From contig NZ_ML123034.1 in the NCBI RefSeq assembly GCF_003846185.1, positions 1,089,726 to 1,153,725 of the forward strand: a stretch of DNA of 64,000 nucleotides. Direction: 5' to 3'. Numbering within the stretch: position 1 is the stretch's first letter; every line of letters starts with the position of its first letter. The notes under the pieces are model-generated. The model did not search any database and was not told the DNA's origin. It saw only the letters and a list, made by a program, of their open reading frames with translations. The position numbers were made by a program, and so were the translations under genes. Source of the DNA: Streptomyces sp. ADI96-02. GTDB lineage: Bacteria; Actinomycetota; Actinomycetes; Streptomycetales; Streptomycetaceae. Shown in pieces: positions 1 to 8,677 of this stretch.

Positions 1-1
1 G

Positions 2-187
2 GCCCTCCTGGACGCGACCGCGCCCCGGCGGGCCGCGCTGCGGTCCCGGCTGGAGCGGACGCCCGCGATCACCCGGGACGAGCTGCGGGCGGCCGGGGTG
101 CTGCCCGCGCCCGTGGCGGCGCGGCGGCCGGCCTCGGTGCTCGGCCACCAGGAGGAGGGCCCCGACGGGCAGTTCGCGCTGCTGTGA
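2..187 (+). CDS. C-terminal end of an unidentified protein (5' part outside window)
   Basis: An open frame enters at the left edge and ends at a TGA at 185-187, giving the last 61 residues of a protein. The visible part is Arg/Ala/Pro-rich and ends in GQFALL. It has strong GC3 and runs into the CoA-transferase gene after a short gap, so it is probably a real C-terminus. No motif is recognisable in this tail and I assign no function. It may be co-transcribed with the CaiB-like gene that starts about 45 bases later. Confidence 0.6.
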   Translation, partial: ALLDATAPRRAALRSRLERTPAITRDELRAAGVLPAPVAARRPASVLGHQEEGPDGQFALL

Positions 188-233
188 GGGGCGGGGTGGC
201 GAAAGGACCGGCCGCACGGTAAGCACGGTGACC

Positions 234-1430
234 ATGGACACTCAGCCACTCCCCCTCGACGGCGTCACGGTCGTCGCCGTCGAACAGGCGGTCGCCGCGC
301 CCTTCGCCACCCGGCAGCTGGCCGATCTCGGGGCGCGGGTCATCAAGGTGGAGCGCCCCGACGGCGGGGACTTCGCCCGCGGCTACGACACGGCGGCGGG
401 CGGCCTGGCCTCGCACTTCGTCTGGTGCAACCGGGGCAAGGAGTCCCTGGCGGTCGATCTGAAGGACCCGCGCGGGCTGGCGGTGGTACGCGAACTGGTC
501 GCCGGGGCCGACGTCTTCGTGCAGAACCTGGCGCAGGGGGCGGCGGCGCGGCTCGGTCTCGACGCGGCGACGCTCTGCGCGGCGCACCCGCGCCTGGTGG
601 CCGTGGACATCTCCGGTTACGGGGCGGGCGGCCCGTACGCGCACAAGCGGGCCTACGACATGCTCGTGCAGTGCGAGGCGGGTCTGGTCTCCGTCACCGG
701 GACCGCCGAGCAGCCGGTGAAGGCGGGCTTTCCGGCGGCGGACGTGGCGGCGGCCATGTACGCGTTCTCCGGGGTGCTCGCCGCGCTGCTGCGGCGGGCC
801 GCGACCGGCCGGGGCGGTCCGGTGGAGGTGTCGATGCTGGACGCGCTGGCGGAGTGGATGGGCCACCCGCTGAACCAGGCGATGCACGGGTCGGCCGTGC
901 CGCCGCGCACCGGTCTGGCCCACTCGGTGATCGCCCCGTACGACGCGTTCGGGACGGCGGACGGCGAGCGGGTACTGCTCTCCGTGCAGAACGACCGGGA
1001 GTGGCGACGGCTCGCCGAACAGGTCATCGGACGGCCGGAGTTGGCCGATGATCCGGACTTCGCGACGAACGCGGCGCGGGCCCGCAACCGGTCGCGGACC
1101 GATGCGGTGGTGGCCGCCGCGCTGGCGGGGCTGACGGGCCGGGAGGCGCTGGCCGGGCTGGAGGCGGCGGGGATCGCCTGCGCCCGGCTGAACTCGGTGG
1201 CCGGCCTGGCCGCCCATCCGCAGCTCGCGGCGCGCGACCGGTGGCGGGTGGTGGACTCACCGGTGGGGCCGTTGCGGGCACTGCTGCCGCCGATCACGCT
1301 GCCGGGCGGGGCGGGGGCGCGGATGGGGGCCGTGCCGGCGCTGGGTGAGCACACCGACGCGCTGCTGCGAGCCCTGGGAATGACGGGCGAGCAGACATCG
1401 GCGTTGCGCCGGGACGGGGTCATCGCCTGA
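234..1430 (+). CDS. CaiB/BaiF family (type III) CoA-transferase
   Basis: 398-residue protein of the type III CoA-transferase family (CaiB, BaiF, formyl-CoA transferase), which moves CoA between acyl-CoA and a free carboxylic acid in the cytosol. The N-terminus has the family pattern (GVTVVAVEQAVAAPFATRQL, then DLGARVIKVERP). The aspartate expected to carry the acyl intermediate is in KRAYDMLVQ, near residue 142. The second half has the long C-terminal extension seen in family members, and the length is normal (about 390-410). ATG 234 is chosen; an in-frame GTG at 228 would add two residues. No clear ribosome binding site precedes either. The substrate cannot be inferred from neighbours. Confidence 0.9.
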   Translation: MDTQPLPLDGVTVVAVEQAVAAPFATRQLADLGARVIKVERPDGGDFARGYDTAAGGLASHFVWCNRGKESLAVDLKDPRGLAVVRELVAGADVFVQNLAQGAAARLGLDAATLCAAHPRLVAVDISGYGAGGPYAHKRAYDMLVQCEAGLVSVTGTAEQPVKAGFPAADVAAAMYAFSGVLAALLRRAATGRGGPVEVSMLDALAEWMGHPLNQAMHGSAVPPRTGLAHSVIAPYDAFGTADGERVLLSVQNDREWRRLAEQVIGRPELADDPDFATNAARARNRSRTDAVVAAALAGLTGREALAGLEAAGIACARLNSVAGLAAHPQLAARDRWRVVDSPVGPLRALLPPITLPGGAGARMGAVPALGEHTDALLRALGMTGEQTSALRRDGVIA

Positions 1431-1475
1431 GCCGCCCCGAGCGGTGGGGCCGGTCAGGGGCCGACGGGCCGTCGG

Positions 1476-1739
1476 TCAGTGGCGGCTGCCGAAGAGCGAA
1501 CGCCGCAGCCGGCGCAGCGGCGCGAAGAGCGACACGCGGGCGCTCCTGCTCCGGCCGGTGTGCGCGGCGTCGCGCGAGGTCAGCTCACGCATGAGCAGCG
1601 TCGCTTCCGCCGACTCGCGCTGCGGGACGGCAGGGCCGCCGAGCACCGCGAGATGGCGGTCGAGGCGCCTACTGGTCGCACCGCTCCCGCATGTGATGGC
1701 AGGCACCCGCGGCCTGCTCCGCACCGTTATCTGTTCCAT
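1476..1739 (-). CDS. small basic hypothetical protein (87 aa)
   Basis: The minus frame from ATG 1739 encodes 87 residues. A GGGGAG ribosome binding site sits a few bases before the ATG, which is the main reason to accept it. The product is Arg-rich, with a C-terminal basic stretch (SLFAPLRRLRRSLFGSRH) that could bind membrane or nucleic acid. There is no signal peptide or transmembrane segment, and I do not recognise the family. It lies downstream of the secreted esterase gene on the same strand, about 240 bases away, so it probably has its own promoter. Confidence 0.5.
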   Translation of the reverse strand: MEQITVRSRPRVPAITCGSGATSRRLDRHLAVLGGPAVPQRESAEATLLMRELTSRDAAHTGRSRSARVSLFAPLRRLRRSLFGSRH

Positions 1740-1978
1740 GTCACTCCCCACCCGTACGAGGGCACCCGGTCCGGGCAGGTTAACCCTATCGTCCCGCGAT
1801 GACACACGGGTATCCCGCCTACCGGATCGGCACACCTGTACGGGGGTTGACGACTCGTTACCTAATTCGCCCGTTTTCGGGAGACTTCGGACAGTCTGGG
1901 CCGATGAGTGGGCGGCGCGGGAGGCCCGGCGGGGCGGCCTCCCGTGCCGGTGGTGCGGCGTTCGGGGCAACAGCCTTC
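1740..1978. other. intergenic region upstream of the 87-aa gene
   Basis: About 240 bases with no supported gene. The part near 1780-1870 is less GC-rich than its surroundings and probably holds the promoter of the small minus-strand gene. I see no clear -35/-10 pair and no convincing terminator for the esterase gene. Confidence 0.4.
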
Positions 1979-2812
1979 TCAGGCGGCGGAGTTGAAGGCC
2001 GGCAGATAGCCGCCCGACTGCCCGGCGGCGGTCGGGTGGTAGGACTCGCCGATGTTGAGCCAGTTCACGCTGTGCAGCCAGGCGCCGGACGAGCAGATCT
2101 CGTGGCCGGTGAAGGCGGGCCTGACGTCGGCGAAGGCGAAGCCGTGGTCGGCGGCGCGTTTGGCGGTGGCGGTGTTGAGGTGGTCGGACGCCGCGTTGAT
2201 GGCGGAGCGTTCCGACTCGTTGAGGCCGGCGAGGCAGTTGCCGGCGAGCTTGTAGAAGCGCGGGTAGCCGAGGACGACGACACGGGCGGAGGGCGCCTTG
2301 GCCTTGATCGCGGAGTACACCGCGTCGAGCTTGCCGGGCAGGGTCGAGTCGACGTAGGCGCGGGCGGTGGCGATGCGGCTCAGGCAGGTGGCCTCGGACT
2401 GGAGGACGCAGGTGGTCATGACGTCCGCGAAGCCCGCGTCGTTGCCGCCGATGGAGATCGAGACGAGGTCGGTCGAGGCGTTCAGCGGACCGAGCTGACC
2501 GCCGGTGACATCGCCGGTGCGGGCGCCGGAACAGGCGGTGAAGGCGAACGAGGAAGGGGAGTTGGCGGCGGCCCACAGGGCGGGGTAGGCGCGGTTGGTT
2601 CGCTTGCAGTCGCCGCTGGCGCTGTCGTAGCCGCCGGCTCCGACGCCGGAGGAGTAGGAGTCGCCGAGGGCGACATAGTCGACGGCGCGGGCGGACGCGT
2701 CGGCGTGCGCCGCGCCCGCGCCGGTGAGCGCGAGCACCGTGCCGAGCAGGAGGGACGATGAGAACGCCGCGAGTCTGGACATGTTTCTGGACGCGTTCAG
2801 GGACACGTTCAT
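1979..2812 (-). CDS. secreted SGNH/GDSL-type esterase or lipase
   Basis: 277-residue exported hydrolase. Residues 1-34 form a Sec signal peptide ending near AHADASA. The mature part starts with block I of the SGNH family (YVALGDSYSSGVGAG, catalytic Ser). It continues with the oxyanion Gly region, the block III Asn motif (SISIGGNDAGF) and the C-terminal catalytic His (ESYHPTAAGQ). Six cysteines suggest three disulfides, as in Streptomyces extracellular SGNH lipases. It should hydrolyse esters or lipids outside the cell. ATG 2812 has an AAGGAGA site about 8 bases upstream. Substrate range (lipase, phospholipase or esterase) cannot be told from sequence. Confidence 0.93.
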   Translation of the reverse strand: MNVSLNASRNMSRLAAFSSSLLLGTVLALTGAGAAHADASARAVDYVALGDSYSSGVGAGGYDSASGDCKRTNRAYPALWAAANSPSSFAFTACSGARTGDVTGGQLGPLNASTDLVSISIGGNDAGFADVMTTCVLQSEATCLSRIATARAYVDSTLPGKLDAVYSAIKAKAPSARVVVLGYPRFYKLAGNCLAGLNESERSAINAASDHLNTATAKRAADHGFAFADVRPAFTGHEICSSGAWLHSVNWLNIGESYHPTAAGQSGGYLPAFNSAA

Positions 2813-2839
2813 GGGGGGGGTCTCCTTGAGCAGGGGGTA

Positions 2840-2862
2840 GCTGCCTACTCCGTAGTAGCAGC
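2840..2862. promoter_or_regulatory. imperfect dyad in the leader of the SGNH esterase gene
   Basis: The arms GCTGCCTACT and AGTAGCAGC flank a 4-base centre and pair with one bulge. The dyad lies 28-50 bases upstream of the esterase ATG, so it is an operator candidate or a 5' untranslated hairpin. No matching regulator was identified. Confidence 0.35.
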
Positions 2863-3055
2863 GACTCCGCCCGACCGGAAGTGTCCATGCCAATAATGGG
2901 GCCCGAGTGCTTCCACCCGCCCCCGGGCGTTCGAACGGCGCTCCCCCGCGCGCCGGTGAGAGAGCGTCACATCGGACCCGCGCCCGGGGAGACACGCGGC
3001 ACGAACCGCCGAAACCCGGGTGCACCCGGCTCACCCGTGCCGGATCATGGGCGCC

Positions 3056-4150
3056 ATGTCCGCCACCCCTGAGTCCGCTCTGCCGATCCGGCTCACCGTC
3101 GACGACAGCGATTCGCCCTCCGACGTGGTCGACGCGCTGTTCCTCGGCCGCTTCGCGACGGGCGAGCAGCCCTACTCCCACAGCTCCTCCCTCGACCGGG
3201 TGAAGGCCGGAGCCACGCTGATCCCGCCGCACGCCTCGGTGCTGCGCACCGCCCGGGACGACGACCGCAGCGCCACGCTCGCCGAGGGCGACGGCTGGAC
3301 GCTGCTGGTCTCCCGCTGGAGCCGGAGCGCGGACGTCACCGTCACCGCGACCAGCGCCGAGCTGGCGGAACGGGTGCTCGGGCAGGCCGTGGAGGGCGCC
3401 CGGGACGAGCCGGAGCCCCAGCCCGACAACGTCACCATGGGCTTCTGGTACGTCTCGCCGCGCCGCGGCCCCTCCCGCACCACCCGAAGGATCTCCGCCG
3501 GGAGCTGGGCGGAGGTGCGCCCCAACTACACGGCCCCGGTGGCCGACGCGATGGACCGCCTGATGAAGCTCACCCCGGACGACGTCGCGGGACGGCTGCT
3601 CCTGCTGCACGGGCCGCCCGGCACCGGCAAGACGTCCGCGCTGCGCACGCTCGCCCGGTCCTGGCGCGACTGGTGCCAGGTGGACTGCGTCCTGGACCCG
3701 GAGCGGCTGTTCAACGACGTCGGGTACCTGATGGACATCGCGATCGGCGAGGACGACGGCACCGCCCGGGGACGGTGGCGGCTGCTGCTTCTGGAGGACT
3801 GCGACGAGCTGATCCGCGGCGAGGCCAAGCACACCGCGGGCCAGGCGCTGTCCCGGCTGCTCAACCTGACGGACGGTCTGCTCGGACAGGGCCGCAACGT
3901 ACTGGTGGCCGTCACCACCAACGAGGACCTGGAACGGCTGCACCCGGCCGTCGTCAGGCCGGGCCGCTGCCTGGCCCGGATCGAGGTGGGGCCGCTGACC
4001 CGCCCGGAGTCCGTGGCCTGGCTGGGCGCCGAGAAGGGCATCGGGCGCGACGGGGCCTCGCTGGCGGAGCTGTACGCGCTGCGCCGCGGGTTCGGCCCCG
4101 CGTCGGTGCCGAAGCAGGACGCGAGCGCCGACGCCGGGCTCTACCTGTAG
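3056..4150 (+). CDS. AAA-family ATPase with Streptomyces-type N-terminal domain (DUF5925-like)
   Basis: 364-residue protein. About 175 residues of an actinobacterial N-terminal domain precede an AAA ATPase module. Visible motifs are Walker A GPPGTGKT at about 186-193, Walker B LLLLEDCDE at about 243-251, a sensor-1-like VAVTTNED, and a sensor-2/arginine region HPAVVRPGRC. This is the classical AAA layout of a cytosolic remodelling ATPase; the client is unknown. ATG 3056 starts the first stretch with coding-like composition; ATGs at 3047 and 3020 are also in frame. It converges on the GntR gene. The DUF assignment is from memory of the N-terminal pattern. Confidence 0.85.
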   Translation: MSATPESALPIRLTVDDSDSPSDVVDALFLGRFATGEQPYSHSSSLDRVKAGATLIPPHASVLRTARDDDRSATLAEGDGWTLLVSRWSRSADVTVTATSAELAERVLGQAVEGARDEPEPQPDNVTMGFWYVSPRRGPSRTTRRISAGSWAEVRPNYTAPVADAMDRLMKLTPDDVAGRLLLLHGPPGTGKTSALRTLARSWRDWCQVDCVLDPERLFNDVGYLMDIAIGEDDGTARGRWRLLLLEDCDELIRGEAKHTAGQALSRLLNLTDGLLGQGRNVLVAVTTNEDLERLHPAVVRPGRCLARIEVGPLTRPESVAWLGAEKGIGRDGASLAELYALRRGFGPASVPKQDASADAGLYL

Positions 4151-4193
4151 GGCCCGGCCGCACCGCACCTCCAGGCCGCGCCGCGGCCGTGGC

Positions 4194-4568
4194 TCAGCGC
4201 TCGTACGCGGCCCGCACCGCGTCCCGGGCGAGCGAGAGGGCCCGCTCCTGGGAGAGCCCGAGCCGCCGGGCGGCCTCGGCGTACTGCTGCGCCGCGGCGG
4301 CGGCCCGCTGCTCGGCCGCTCCGCCGGCCGCGGCGACGAAGGTCCCGTTGCGGCCACGGGTCTCGATCACACCGTCGGTCTCCAGCGCCCGGTACGCCTT
4401 GGCCACCGTGTTGGCGGCGAGGCCCAGCTCCTCGGCGAAGCCGCGTACGGTCGGGAGGCGGTGGCCGACGGGCAGCGCACCGGAACGGACCAGTTCGGAG
4501 AGCCGGTCGCGCAGTTGCTCGGAGGGAGCCACGCCGGAGTCCGGGTCGAGCACGATCTTCTCAGTCAC
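4194..4568 (-). CDS. GntR-family transcriptional regulator, YtrA subfamily
   Basis: 124-residue repressor-type protein. The N-terminal 70 residues are a GntR winged helix-turn-helix (SEQLRDRLSELVRSGALPVG, then the recognition-helix pattern LGLAANTVAKAYRALETDGV). A short helical tail replaces a full ligand domain, as in the YtrA subgroup that often controls ABC transporter genes. The GTG at 4568 is chosen because GGGGGAG sits about 9 bases upstream; the GTG at 4586 would swallow that site. No ABC transporter partner is adjacent. It lies alone between the convergent ATPase gene and the tct operon. Confidence 0.9.
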   Translation of the reverse strand: MTEKIVLDPDSGVAPSEQLRDRLSELVRSGALPVGHRLPTVRGFAEELGLAANTVAKAYRALETDGVIETRGRNGTFVAAAGGAAEQRAAAAAQQYAEAARRLGLSQERALSLARDAVRAAYER

Positions 4569-4678
4569 CCGCCGATTCTCCCCCACCGCCGGAGGAAGGC
4601 GAGGCGATCGCGGCGGGGGCCGCGCGCGGCGTCCCCCGCATGACGGCGATCGTGCCCGACGTACGCGGTCGGCCGCGC

Positions 4679-6208
4679 TCAGCCGCCACGGACGGCGCGG
4701 CCCTCCTCGTCGGATGTCCGGTCACCGCGCCGCCGCGCGACCAGCCGGCGCAGCAGCGGCCAGGCCACGATCAGCGCCACGATCGCGTACACCGTGACGG
4801 AGAACGGGGTGTTCACCAGGCCGGTCACACTGCCGTCGCTGATCTGGAGCGCGCGCCGCAGCTGCTGCTCGGCGGCCGGGCCGAGGATCACCCCGATGAC
4901 GGCGGGGAGCACCGGCAGCCCGTAGCGCCGCATCCCGAGCCCGATCAACCCGATGACCAGCAGGATCACCAGGTCCAGCGACTCGCCGCCGACCGCGTAC
5001 GCGCCGACGGCCGCGAAGAAGAGGATGCCCGCGTACAGATAGGGGCGCGGGATCCGCAGCAGCTTCGCCCAGACGGGGGCGAGCGGCAGGTTGAGCGCGA
5101 GCAGCAGCACCATGCCGACGAAGAGCGAGGCGATGAGCCCCCAGACCAGTTCCGGTTCGCGTTCGAACAGGAGGGGGCCGGGCTGGATTCCGTACTGCTG
5201 GAAGGCGGCGAGCATCACGGCGGCGACCGCGGTGGTGGGCAGCCCGAGGGTGAGCATCGAGACGAGTGTGCCGGCCGCGGAGGCGGAGGCGGCGGCCTCC
5301 GGTCCGGCGACGCCCTCGATGGCGCCCTTGCCGAACTGGTCGCGGTGGCGGGAGAGCCGCTTCTCGGTGACGTAGCTGAGGAAGGTCGGGATCTCCGCTC
5401 CGCCCGCCGGGATCGCGCCGAACGGGAAGCCGATGACCGGGCCGCGCAGCCAGGGCCGCCAGGTGCGGCGCAGGTCGGCGCGGCCGAGCCAGGGGCGGCC
5501 GACGGGTATGGGCTCGCCGGCGGAGCGGCGCAGGTGCGCGGCGACCCAGAGGGCCTCGCCGATGGCGAAGAGGCCGACCGCGACGATCACCACGTCGACG
5601 CCGTCGGCCAGTTGGAGCGAGCCGAAGGTCAGGCGCTGCTGACCGGTCATCTGGTCGAGGCCGACCAGGCCGATGGTGAGGCCGATGAGGAGGGAGGCGA
5701 GACCGCGGATGCGGGAGGCGCCGAGGACGGAGGTGACGGCGATGAAGGCCAGCACCATGATCGCGAAGTAGTCGGGGGCGCCGATGCCGACCGCGAGCGA
5801 GGCCACGGTCGGGGCGAGGACGACGAGCAGGACCGTGCCGATCATCCCGCCGGCGAAGTGGCCGATCGCGGCGGCGGCGAGCGCCTGGGCGCCGCGTCCG
5901 GACTTCGCCATCGGGTTGCCCTCGATCGCGGCGACGACGGCGGCGCTCTCGCCGGGCGTGTTGAGGAGGATCGAGGTGGTGGAGCCGCCGAACATCGCGC
6001 CGTAGTAGATCCCGGCGAACATGATGAACGCGCCGGTCGGATCGAGTCCGTAGGTCACCGGGAGCAGCAGCGCGACGGCCATGGCCGGGCCGATGCCGGG
6101 CAGGACGCCGATCGCGGTGCCGAGCAGGACGCCGACGGCGGCCCAGAGCAGGTTGACCGGCGTGAGCGCCGTGCCGAAGCCGTCGATGAGGGAGTTGAGG
6201 GAATCCAT
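4679..6208 (-). CDS. tctA: tripartite tricarboxylate transporter large permease TctA
   Basis: 509-residue membrane protein of the TctA family, the 12-helix permease of tripartite tricarboxylate transporters, which import citrate-like carboxylates using ion gradients. The start has the family motifs [20 protein letters not shown] and the [20 protein letters not shown] region. The duplicated second half carries [17 protein letters not shown]. The C-terminus is polar and cytosolic. The start ATG 6208 lies 3 bases after the tctB stop, so it is translationally linked in the order tctC-tctB-tctA. Confidence 0.96.
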   Translation of the reverse strand: MDSLNSLIDGFGTALTPVNLLWAAVGVLLGTAIGVLPGIGPAMAVALLLPVTYGLDPTGAFIMFAGIYYGAMFGGSTTSILLNTPGESAAVVAAIEGNPMAKSGRGAQALAAAAIGHFAGGMIGTVLLVVLAPTVASLAVGIGAPDYFAIMVLAFIAVTSVLGASRIRGLASLLIGLTIGLVGLDQMTGQQRLTFGSLQLADGVDVVIVAVGLFAIGEALWVAAHLRRSAGEPIPVGRPWLGRADLRRTWRPWLRGPVIGFPFGAIPAGGAEIPTFLSYVTEKRLSRHRDQFGKGAIEGVAGPEAAASASAAGTLVSMLTLGLPTTAVAAVMLAAFQQYGIQPGPLLFEREPELVWGLIASLFVGMVLLLALNLPLAPVWAKLLRIPRPYLYAGILFFAAVGAYAVGGESLDLVILLVIGLIGLGMRRYGLPVLPAVIGVILGPAAEQQLRRALQISDGSVTGLVNTPFSVTVYAIVALIVAWPLLRRLVARRRGDRTSDEEGRAVRGG

Positions 6209-6211
6209 CGG

Positions 6212-6820
6212 TCAGAGCACCCCCATCAGCGGGCCGCCCGGCAGGGGGACTCCGAGCAGGTTGTCGAAGAGGAAGTAGGTGGCGAGCGAGAGCCCCGCCG
6301 CGATGAGCGGGTCGCGGCCGTGGTGCCGGCTGCCCAGCGCGTAGGCGGAGCCCCAGAAGAGCAGCGCCCCGGCGACCGGGAAGCCGACCGGGCCGATCAG
6401 GACGGCGGCGGCGAGGAAGACGCCGCTCAGCAGGAGTACGGTGCGCCAGTCGGCCGGCTCGCCGAGGTCGACGTCCTCGCCGCCCTCGGCCTCGCCGCGT
6501 CCGCCGCGCAGGACGTCGACGGCGAGGAGGACGGCGACCAGCACGAGGGCCGCGCCGACGACGACGGGGACGGTCCGGGGGCCGACGGGTCCGCGCTGGG
6601 CCACCTCGACGCTCATGGTGAGGGCGTCGGTGAGGACGAGACCGCCGAGGGCGAGCAGCAGGACGCTGACGCCGAGTTCGGAGTGGTCGCGGAGCCAGGA
6701 CCCGGTGGCGGGGGGCGGGGCCTGCGGTTCGCCGGCGGGCCGGGGCGCGTCCGGTGCGGCGTCGGTCACGGGGCCGGCGGGGGCGGCCCGGCCGGTGCCG
6801 GGTCGCGGGTCGGTGGTCAC
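6212..6820 (-). CDS. tctB: tripartite tricarboxylate transporter small permease TctB
   Basis: 202-residue protein with a proline/alanine-rich cytosolic N-terminus of about 45 residues and four predicted transmembrane helices (near ELGVSVLLLALGGLVL, VPVVVGAALVLVAVLL, VLLLSGVFLAAAVLIG and LIAAGLSLATYFLF). This is the layout of TctB, the small subunit that pairs with TctA. The GTG start at 6820 overlaps the tctC stop by four bases (GTGA). The N-terminal extension is longer than in proteobacterial TctB. Confidence 0.93.
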   Translation of the reverse strand: MTTDPRPGTGRAAPAGPVTDAAPDAPRPAGEPQAPPPATGSWLRDHSELGVSVLLLALGGLVLTDALTMSVEVAQRGPVGPRTVPVVVGAALVLVAVLLAVDVLRGGRGEAEGGEDVDLGEPADWRTVLLLSGVFLAAAVLIGPVGFPVAGALLFWGSAYALGSRHHGRDPLIAAGLSLATYFLFDNLLGVPLPGGPLMGVL

Positions 6821-7800
6821 AGTCCCAGCTCCTTGAGAACGGTGGCGACGCGCTCGTCCTGCTCGTCGAGGAAGTCGCCGAACGGTTCGCCGGCGAGGAA
6901 GGCGTCGTCCCAGCCGTTCTTCCTCATCGAGTCCTTCCACTGCTTCGAGGCGTGCAGTTCGCGGACCAGGCCGGTGAGTTTGGCGCGCTCGGCGTCGGAG
7001 AGTCCGGGCGGGGCGACGATGCCGCGCCAGTTGGTGAACTCGGTGTCGAGTCCGGCCTCGCGCAGGGTGGGGGCGTCCAGGCCCGGTACGCGTTCCGGGC
7101 CGGTGACGGCGAGCAGCCGCAGTTCGCCCGCCTCGATCTGGTCGCGGTACTCGCCGAGGCCCGAGACGCCGAAGCCGACCTTGTCGCCGAGGATGGAGGC
7201 GAGGAGTTCGCCGCCGCCGTCGAACGGGACGTAGTTGACCGTCTTCGGGGCGATCCCGGCGGCCCGCGCCATGAGCATCGGGGCGAGGTGGTCGGGGCCG
7301 CCGGGCGAGGAGCCGCCGCCCACCGGGAGGCCGGCCGGGTCCTTCTTCCAGGCGGCGAGCAGGTCGTCGATGGTCCGGTACGGGGAGTCCTTGCCGACGA
7401 CGACGATGTCCGGCTCCTCGGTGAGCCGGGCGATCGGGGTGGTGTCGGCGAGGGTGCTCGGGGAGTTGTTGGTGTGGACCGCGCCGACGACGCCGAGGCC
7501 CATGGAGAGCGCGAGCCTGCCGTTGCCGTGCTCGCCGACGAGCCGGGTCAGGCCGACCGTGCCGCCGGCGCCCGGCAGGTTGAACACCTCGATGTTGTGG
7601 GTGAGTCCGGCGTCCTCGGCGTCCTTGGCCAGGGTGCGGGCGGTGATGTCGTAGCCGCCGCCGGGGGTGTTGGGGACCATGAAGCGGAGCCCGGGGATCT
7701 GGGTGCCGGTGTCGGAGCCGCTGCCCGTGGAGAGCAGCGGCGGTCCCACCAGCACCAGGGCCGCGGCTCCGAGCAGGGCGAGAGGAGTGCGCAGTCGCAC
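6817..7800 (-). CDS. tctC: tripartite tricarboxylate transporter substrate-binding protein TctC
   Basis: 327-residue secreted binding protein of the Bug/TctC family. The Sec signal (LRTPLALLGAAALVLVG) has no lipobox cysteine, unlike most Gram-positive binding proteins, so retention at the cell surface is unclear. Family motifs are visible: the carboxylate-binding loop FMVPNTPGGGYDITAR, NLPGAGGTVG, and the second-lobe SSPGGPDHL region. GTG 7800 is chosen because AAGGCGGA precedes it by 4 bases; an upstream ATG at 7833 would include this site. It is first in the tctCBA operon. The carboxylate substrate cannot be told from sequence. Confidence 0.93.
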   Translation of the reverse strand: MRLRTPLALLGAAALVLVGPPLLSTGSGSDTGTQIPGLRFMVPNTPGGGYDITARTLAKDAEDAGLTHNIEVFNLPGAGGTVGLTRLVGEHGNGRLALSMGLGVVGAVHTNNSPSTLADTTPIARLTEEPDIVVVGKDSPYRTIDDLLAAWKKDPAGLPVGGGSSPGGPDHLAPMLMARAAGIAPKTVNYVPFDGGGELLASILGDKVGFGVSGLGEYRDQIEAGELRLLAVTGPERVPGLDAPTLREAGLDTEFTNWRGIVAPPGLSDAERAKLTGLVRELHASKQWKDSMRKNGWDDAFLAGEPFGDFLDEQDERVATVLKELGL

Positions 7801-7858
7801 GGGTTCCGCCTTTCGCTGTGAAGTGGCCCACATGTTGCCCGCGCGTCGACCGGCTGTC

Positions 7859-7897
7859 TCCGTTCCGCAATCAACGGACGTTGTGGTCGTTGTGGTC
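7859..7897. promoter_or_regulatory. dyad plus direct repeat in the tctC/response-regulator divergent region
   Basis: The 115-base divergent spacer contains the inverted repeat TCCGTT-N8-AACGGA (7859-7878), followed at once by two copies of GTTGTGGTC (7880-7888 and 7889-7897). Response regulators often bind such repeats, so these are candidate sites for the adjacent regulator acting on tctCBA and itself. Confidence 0.4.
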
Positions 7898-7915
7898 GCG
7901 CTCTACGGTGTCCGC

Positions 7916-8614
7916 GTGACGAAGGTGCTGGTGGTGGACGACGACTTCATGGTCGCGAAGCTGCACTGCCGCTATGTCTCCGCGATGGACGGGTTCACGG
8001 TCGTCGGGGTGGCCCACAGCGGGGCGGATGCGCTGCGCGCGGCCGGGGAGTCGCGTCCCGACCTGATCCTGCTGGACGTCTACCTGCCCGATATGAACGG
8101 CGTCGACGTGCTGCGCGCCCTGCGGGAGGCGGAGGAGCGGGACGCCGGGCGTACCGGCGCGGACGTCCTGTTCATCACGGCGGCCCGGGACGCGGGGGTG
8201 ATCCGGGCGGCGCTGCGGGCGGGAGCGCTGCACTACCTGATCAAGCCGTTCCACCGCTCGGCGCTCCAGGAGCAGGTGCAGCACGTGGCGTCGTTGCGGC
8301 ACCGCCTGGACGCGCTGGACGAGTCGCGCCAGGAGGCCCGCCAGGAGGACGTGGACCGGATCTTCGGCACCCGGCCGCCGGGCTCGCGCGGACTGCCCAA
8401 GGGGCTCGCGGCCCCGACGGCCGATCTGGTGGAGCGCATCCTGCGCGAGCACCCGGAGGGCCTGTCCGCCTCCGAGTGCGCCGAGGCGGGGGCGCTGTCG
8501 CGGGTCAGCACCCGCCGCTACCTGGAGTACTTCGCGGTGACGGGCCGGGCGGAGGTCACCCTGCGCTACGGCGGCACGGGGCGGCCGGAGCGGCGCTACC
8601 GGGCGGTGGTGTAG
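7916..8614 (+). CDS. CitB/DpiA-type response regulator, no partner kinase nearby
   Basis: 232-residue two-component response regulator. The receiver domain (1-125) keeps the acidic pocket VVDDDF, the phospho-acceptor Asp in LLDVYLPD (near 56), Thr in FITAA and Lys in LIKPF. The C-terminal half is a helix-turn-helix of the type paired with citrate/dicarboxylate kinases (LSASECAEAGALSRVSTRRY). Divergent orientation from tctCBA suggests it controls carboxylate uptake. No histidine kinase gene occurs beside it or elsewhere in the window, which is unusual because CitA/DcuS-type kinases normally sit next to such regulators. GTG 7916 is the first start giving a normal receiver N-terminus. Confidence 0.9.
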   Translation: MTKVLVVDDDFMVAKLHCRYVSAMDGFTVVGVAHSGADALRAAGESRPDLILLDVYLPDMNGVDVLRALREAEERDAGRTGADVLFITAARDAGVIRAALRAGALHYLIKPFHRSALQEQVQHVASLRHRLDALDESRQEARQEDVDRIFGTRPPGSRGLPKGLAAPTADLVERILREHPEGLSASECAEAGALSRVSTRRYLEYFAVTGRAEVTLRYGGTGRPERRYRAVV

Positions 8615-8640
8615 CCGCGCGGTCGAGGCCCGGTGCGGGG

Positions 8641-8666
8641 CGGCGGCGCCGGTGTCGGCGCCGCCG
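8641..8666. terminator. hairpin between convergent response regulator and lipase genes
   Basis: An 11-base perfect stem (CGGCGGCGCCG / CGGCGCCGCCG) with GTGT loop lies 27 bases after one stop and 12 bases before the other, suiting a bidirectional terminator. Confidence 0.7.
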
Positions 8667-8677
8667 CGCGGGTCGGG

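Noticed and set aside
1979..4357. 792-codon minus frame that includes the SGNH esterase
   Set aside because: Only the part from ATG 2812 is coding; the upstream part is antisense to the AAA ATPase gene and the signal peptide fixes the true start.
4640..7234. 864-codon plus-strand open frame with repetitive acidic product
   Set aside because: Antisense shadow of tctA/tctB/tctC, whose motifs and overlaps are clear.
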